The notes under the pieces are model-generated. The model had not been told where the DNA came from and searched no databases. It worked only from the letters and a program-made list of their open reading frames with translations. Below are positions 6,358-9,006 of a DNA stretch of 9,006 nucleotides, in pieces. How positions within the stretch are numbered: the stretch's first letter is position 1; each line of letters begins with the position of its first letter. The stretch spans positions 1 through 9,006 of the forward strand of contig JBFXDF010000153.1 in assembly GCA_050181375.1 (NCBI GenBank), in the 5' to 3' direction. A program made the position numbers and the translations under genes. Origin of the DNA: DATARH01 sp050181375 (GTDB lineage Bacteria; Pseudomonadota; Alphaproteobacteria; ATCC43930; CGMCC-115725).

Positions 6358-7800
6358 TCATCCCGCCCGATGCCCGACGCCGTTGGCGCGCTGCCGCTCG
6401 GCCCACAGGCTGTGGAAGCTGCGCCCCTCCGGCGCCGGCATGTCGCGCACCGATGTCCAACCCTGAGCGAGCGGCAGATGCCGGAAGCGCCCGCGCCCGC
6501 CTCCGGCAAAACCAAGTGCGCGGCTCGCCACATTCACGCAAGCATGGTAGAGCGCCGGCCGCGCCGCCAGCCACGCCCAGACCCGCAAGCCCGAACGGTA
6601 GGTTGGCGGGTTCAAGCGGCTGGAGAATTCGCGCTCCCGCCAGTGCCGCATCATATTCGGCAGCGGGATCTTGACCGGACAGACGCTCTCGCATCGTCCG
6701 CAAAAGGTCGAGGCGTTCGGCAGATGCCCGGCCTCGCGCAGCCCGACCAGGGCCGGGGTCAGCACCGCCCCCATCGGCCCGGGATAGACCCAGCCATAGG
6801 CGTGCCCGCCGACCGCCGCATAAACCGGGCAGTGATTGAGACAGGCCGAGCAGCGCAGGCAGCGCAGCATGTCCTGAAACTCGCCGCCGAGCAGATCGGT
6901 GCGGCCGTTGTCGACCAGCACGACATGATATTGCTCCGGACCGTCGAGATCGCCTTGCCGGCGCGGTCCGGTCGAGATCGTCGTGTAGGACGAAAACTCC
7001 TGCCCCGTCGCCGAACGCGCCAGCAGGCGCAGCAGCGTCGCCGCGTCTTCCAGCGTCGGCACCACCTTTTCGATGCTGGTCACGACGATATGGACTCGCG
7101 GCAGGGTCTGCGTCAGGTCGCCGTTGCCCTCGTTCGTGACGATAATGCTGGAGCCGGTCTCGGCGACCAGGAAATTCGCGCCGGTGATCCCGACATCGGC
7201 GGCGAGAAATTCCGGGCGCAGCACGATGCGCGCCTCGTCGCACAATTCGCGCGGGTCGTCGAGCGGGCGCGCCGGATCGAGATCGCGATGCGCGGCGCGG
7301 AACGTGTCGGCGACCTGCTCCTTCATCAGATGGATCGCCGGCGCGATGATGTGGCTCGGCGGCTCGTGACGCAGCTGGATGATATATTCGCCGAGATCGG
7401 TCTCGACCGGGGTAATGCCGTTCTTTTCGAGGTGATCGTTGAGCGCGACCTCCTCGGCCACCATCGACTTGCCCTTGGTGACGATTTTCGCTCCGGCCGC
7501 GCGGCAGATATCGAGCACGGCGGCGCGTGCCTCGTCGGCGTTGCGCGCCCAATGTACGTGGCCGCCGGCGGCCTCGACATTGCGCTCGTAAAGTTCGAGG
7601 TAGAAATCGAGATGCGCGAGCGTGTGGTCCTTGACCGCGCGGCCTTGCTCGCGCAGCGCCTCGAATTCCGGCAGGCGCGCGACCGCCTGTGCCCGCCGCG
7701 CCGGAAACCCGTCGCGCGCCAGCCCCAGCGCAAGCTGCAACACGGGGTTGCCCAACTCGGCGCGGGCATTGGCGGGAAAGGCGTGACTGGTCGGATGCAT
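6358..7800 (-). CDS. lutB: LutB-type iron-sulfur protein of lactate utilisation
   Basis: A 480-residue protein, the usual LutB/YkgF length. The N-terminal two thirds are a LUD domain: AKIVTKGKSMVAEEVALNDH (104-123), ADVGITGANFLVAETGS (201-217), TNEGNGDL (222-229). Two ferredoxin-type motifs follow: C314-C317-C320-C324 (CLRCSACLNHCP) and C367-C370-C374 (CGRCESVCPVKIPLP). In the second motif position 364 is Ser, as I recall for other LutB proteins too. The protein probably passes electrons from lactate oxidation through [4Fe-4S] clusters to the respiratory chain. A C-terminal region of about 90 residues includes RVWAWLAARPALYHACVN. The start ATG 7800 lies 11 nt after the lutA stop with only a weak AGAAG ribosome site. 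The gene lies between lutA and lutC in the canonical order. Confidence 0.95.
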   Translation of the reverse strand: MHPTSHAFPANARAELGNPVLQLALGLARDGFPARRAQAVARLPEFEALREQGRAVKDHTLAHLDFYLELYERNVEAAGGHVHWARNADEARAAVLDICRAAGAKIVTKGKSMVAEEVALNDHLEKNGITPVETDLGEYIIQLRHEPPSHIIAPAIHLMKEQVADTFRAAHRDLDPARPLDDPRELCDEARIVLRPEFLAADVGITGANFLVAETGSSIIVTNEGNGDLTQTLPRVHIVVTSIEKVVPTLEDAATLLRLLARSATGQEFSSYTTISTGPRRQGDLDGPEQYHVVLVDNGRTDLLGGEFQDMLRCLRCSACLNHCPVYAAVGGHAYGWVYPGPMGAVLTPALVGLREAGHLPNASTFCGRCESVCPVKIPLPNMMRHWREREFSSRLNPPTYRSGLRVWAWLAARPALYHACVNVASRALGFAGGGRGRFRHLPLAQGWTSVRDMPAPEGRSFHSLWAERQRANGVGHRAG

Positions 7801-7811
7801 CGGTTTTGCTT

Positions 7812-8582
7812 CTATTTCGTCTTCGAGGCACCGATCGGCGGCACCGCGTCGGCCATTCCGGCCAGCACCTCGGCAACGTGTCGCGTCTCAACGGCCGAGC
7901 CGAGCCGGGTCAGCTTGCCGGCGATGTTCAATAGGCATCCGAGATCGCCGGCCAGCACCGTATCCGCGCCGGTCGCGGCGATATCGGCCGCCTTGTCGGC
8001 GACCATCTTGTCGGAGATTTCCGGGTATTTGACGCAGAACGTGCCGCCGAAGCCGCAGCATATTTCGGCCCCCGGCAATTCGCGCAGCGCCAGCCCCTCG
8101 ACGCTCGCCAGCAGCAGCCGCGGCTGCGCCTTCACGCCGAGTTCGCGCAGTCCCGAGCACGAATCGTGATAGGTCGCGACGCCGTCCCGGCGAGCCTTCA
8201 CCGCGCTCATGCCGCGAACGTCGGTGAGGAACGAGATCAGCTCCCAGGTCCGCGACCCAAGCTCCTCGGCGCGCGCCCGCATTTCCGTTTCGTCGGCGAA
8301 CATCTCGGGGTAATGCAACTTGACCATGCCGGCGCACGAGCCGGACGGCACGACAACGTATTCGTAACCGGCAAACGCATCGATGACCCGGCGCGCGATC
8401 GCTTTTGCGTCCTCGCGGTCGCCCGAATTATAGGCCGGCTGGCCGCAGCAGGTCTGCGCGCGCGGAACCTCGACCGTGCAGCCGGCCTCCTCCAGCAGCT
8501 TCACCGCCGCGAACCCGATGCTGGGCCGGAACAGATCGACCAGACACGTCACCAGCAGCGCGACGCGCGCCGTAGCGGGCAT
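7812..8582 (-). CDS. lutA: LutA-type CCG-domain protein of lactate utilisation
   Basis: A 256-residue protein of the LutA/YkgE family. It has two cysteine-rich CCG domains, as in glycolate oxidase GlcF and heterodisulfide reductase HdrB, and is taken to be part of the lactate-oxidising complex. The first domain shows VTCLVDLFRPSIG (11-23), TCCGQPAYNSGD (44-55) and GSCAGM (81-86). The second shows HDSCSGLRELG (139-149), ICCGFGGTFCVKYPEIS (174-190) and GDLGCL (212-217). ATG 8582 is preferred over GTG 8591 because GAGAGG sits 8 nt before the ATG and would leave no spacing for the GTG. It is first in the apparent operon lutA-lutB-lutC-smr, with a promoter-like sequence directly upstream. The nearby 3' end of a GMC oxidoreductase is on the same strand. 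Confidence 0.94.
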   Translation of the reverse strand: MPATARVALLVTCLVDLFRPSIGFAAVKLLEEAGCTVEVPRAQTCCGQPAYNSGDREDAKAIARRVIDAFAGYEYVVVPSGSCAGMVKLHYPEMFADETEMRARAEELGSRTWELISFLTDVRGMSAVKARRDGVATYHDSCSGLRELGVKAQPRLLLASVEGLALRELPGAEICCGFGGTFCVKYPEISDKMVADKAADIAATGADTVLAGDLGCLLNIAGKLTRLGSAVETRHVAEVLAGMADAVPPIGASKTK

Positions 8583-8608
8583 TCCGTGCACCTCTCAGTG
8601 GACCGGCT

Positions 8609-8638
8609 AACATAGGGATCGCCGCCCGGCTTTGCCAA
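8609..8638 (-). promoter_or_regulatory. possible promoter of the lutABC-smr operon
   Basis: On the minus strand TTGGCA (8638-8633) and TATGTT (8614-8609) are separated by 18 nt, a fair match to a sigma-70-type -35/-10 pair. They lie 26 nt before the lutA ATG, leaving room for a short leader with the GAGAGG ribosome site. No clear FadR/LldR-type operator was recognised next to it. Confidence 0.45.
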
Positions 8639-8906
8639 TGCGCCGGCGCGCCGCTGCTGCTGCGGTTCGCGGGCGGCGGCGAAATCGGCGGATTTTCCCT
8701 GTTTCCGAAGGCAGTTTGCTGCTTCTGCAGCGAATCTACAGCTAATGCGCGCCGAGATCGTGGCCAATCAATGGCTTAGCGGCGGCGATCAGCAAAATCT
8801 GCAGCAAAAACCGGCTATCTTTGCCCACCCTCCGCCAGCCCACGGCAGCTGGTCATTTCGTACAACGGAAATGTGGCGAAATTCGCGGCGATCTCGCGCC
8901 GCCGAG

Positions 8907-8931
8907 GCCACGCCTCCCGGGCGGCTGTGGC
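8907..8931 (-). terminator. weak stem-loop after the GMC oxidoreductase stop
   Basis: Reading the minus strand, GCCAC pairs with GTGGC and an inner GCC pairs with GGC across one bulged A, around the loop GCCCGGGA. It begins 4 nt after the stop codon at 8935. It has no T-run, so termination here is only a possibility. Confidence 0.2.
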
Positions 8932-8934
8932 GTT

Positions 8935-9006
8935 CTATTGCGCCAGCATCATGTCGCTGATCTTTTCGGCGGTCATCAGCGTCGGGAAATTGGTATTGGC
9001 GCACGG
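8935..9006 (-). CDS. GMC-type oxidoreductase, C-terminal end only
   Basis: Only the last 23 residues lie in the window, ending at TAG 8937-8935. They read ANTNFPTLMTAEKISDMMLA, which closely resembles the conserved end of glucose-methanol-choline (GMC) oxidoreductases such as choline dehydrogenase. In that family a G/NTN-P-t-M-I-AEKa-D-I pattern closes the substrate domain near the FAD and includes the catalytic asparagine. The residues visible fit (NTN, P, AEK, D), but substrate and full length cannot be judged. The gene lies on the same strand as the lut operon, 352 bp upstream. Confidence 0.65.
   Translation of the reverse strand, partial: PCANTNFPTLMTAEKISDMMLAQ

Larger units (their letters stand above)
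8583..8934. other. 352-bp intergenic region between the GMC oxidoreductase and lutA
   Basis: No convincing gene is seen; the short frames here have no family pattern. The part nearest lutA carries the promoter-like pair. Farther out is a hairpin TTTGCTGC-TTCT-GCAGCGAA (8715-8734; 8-bp stem with one G-T pair), and CTGCAGC recurs at 8799-8805 within AGCAAAATCTGCAGC. Bases 8650-8830 are richer in A and T runs than the genes. Near the GMC stop a weak stem occurs (8907-8931). Confidence 0.5.

Noticed and set aside
5349..6674. 441-codon plus-strand frame opposite Smr and LutC
   Set aside because: It is a shadow frame; its translation across the palindrome (GPRASCPHLQQSGQDARGPR) reflects only the repeat.
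6154..8169. 671-codon open frame on the plus strand opposite lutB and lutC
   Set aside because: It is antisense to clear LutA/B/C coding sequence, its translation is arginine/alanine-rich without family motifs, and long antisense frames are common in GC-rich genomes.
8549..8767. 72-codon minus-strand frame overlapping the lutA start
   Set aside because: No family pattern, and it overlaps both the lutA coding start and the promoter-like region in another frame.

Overview
The window is GC-rich and densely coded on both strands, with long spurious open frames opposite the real genes. The gene families point to an alphaproteobacterium, probably Hyphomicrobiales (Bradyrhizobium/Xanthobacteraceae-like) or a near relative. 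That placement is inferred from protein families; no marker gene is present.

Left part, minus strand: the first 1469 bases hold most of a periplasmic peptide-type ABC transporter solute-binding protein (SBP_bac_5 family), cut off by the left edge. Facing away from it on the plus strand is a decayed stretch. It holds an HxlR-type regulator with a 1-nt frameshift at about 1828 and a lost C-terminal part, joined at about 2110 to an internal piece of an acyl-CoA dehydrogenase.

Middle, plus strand: a small two-helix LapA/DUF1049 membrane protein (2491-2886) is followed closely by an ornithine cyclodeaminase/mu-crystallin family dehydrogenase (2899-3843). After a 93-bp gap with a GC-rich hairpin comes a luciferase-like (LLM) flavin-dependent oxidoreductase (3937-5088).

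Right part, minus strand: lutA (8582-7812), lutB (7800-6358) and lutC (6350-5649) form a lactate-utilisation-type operon for a predicted iron-sulfur L-lactate dehydrogenase complex. An Smr-domain protein (5649-5113) overlaps the lutC stop codon by one base, so it is probably in the same transcript. A plausible sigma-70-type promoter lies just upstream of lutA. Upstream of that, after a 352-bp gap, is the C-terminal end of a GMC-type oxidoreductase entering from the right edge.

The most unusual structure is a perfect 23-bp inverted repeat with a 12-nt centre (5483-5540) inside the Smr gene. It is translated in frame as about 20 residues in the linker before the Smr domain and looks like a mobile intragenic palindromic element. 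No CRISPR array, tRNA, rRNA, intact transposase or defence system was seen.
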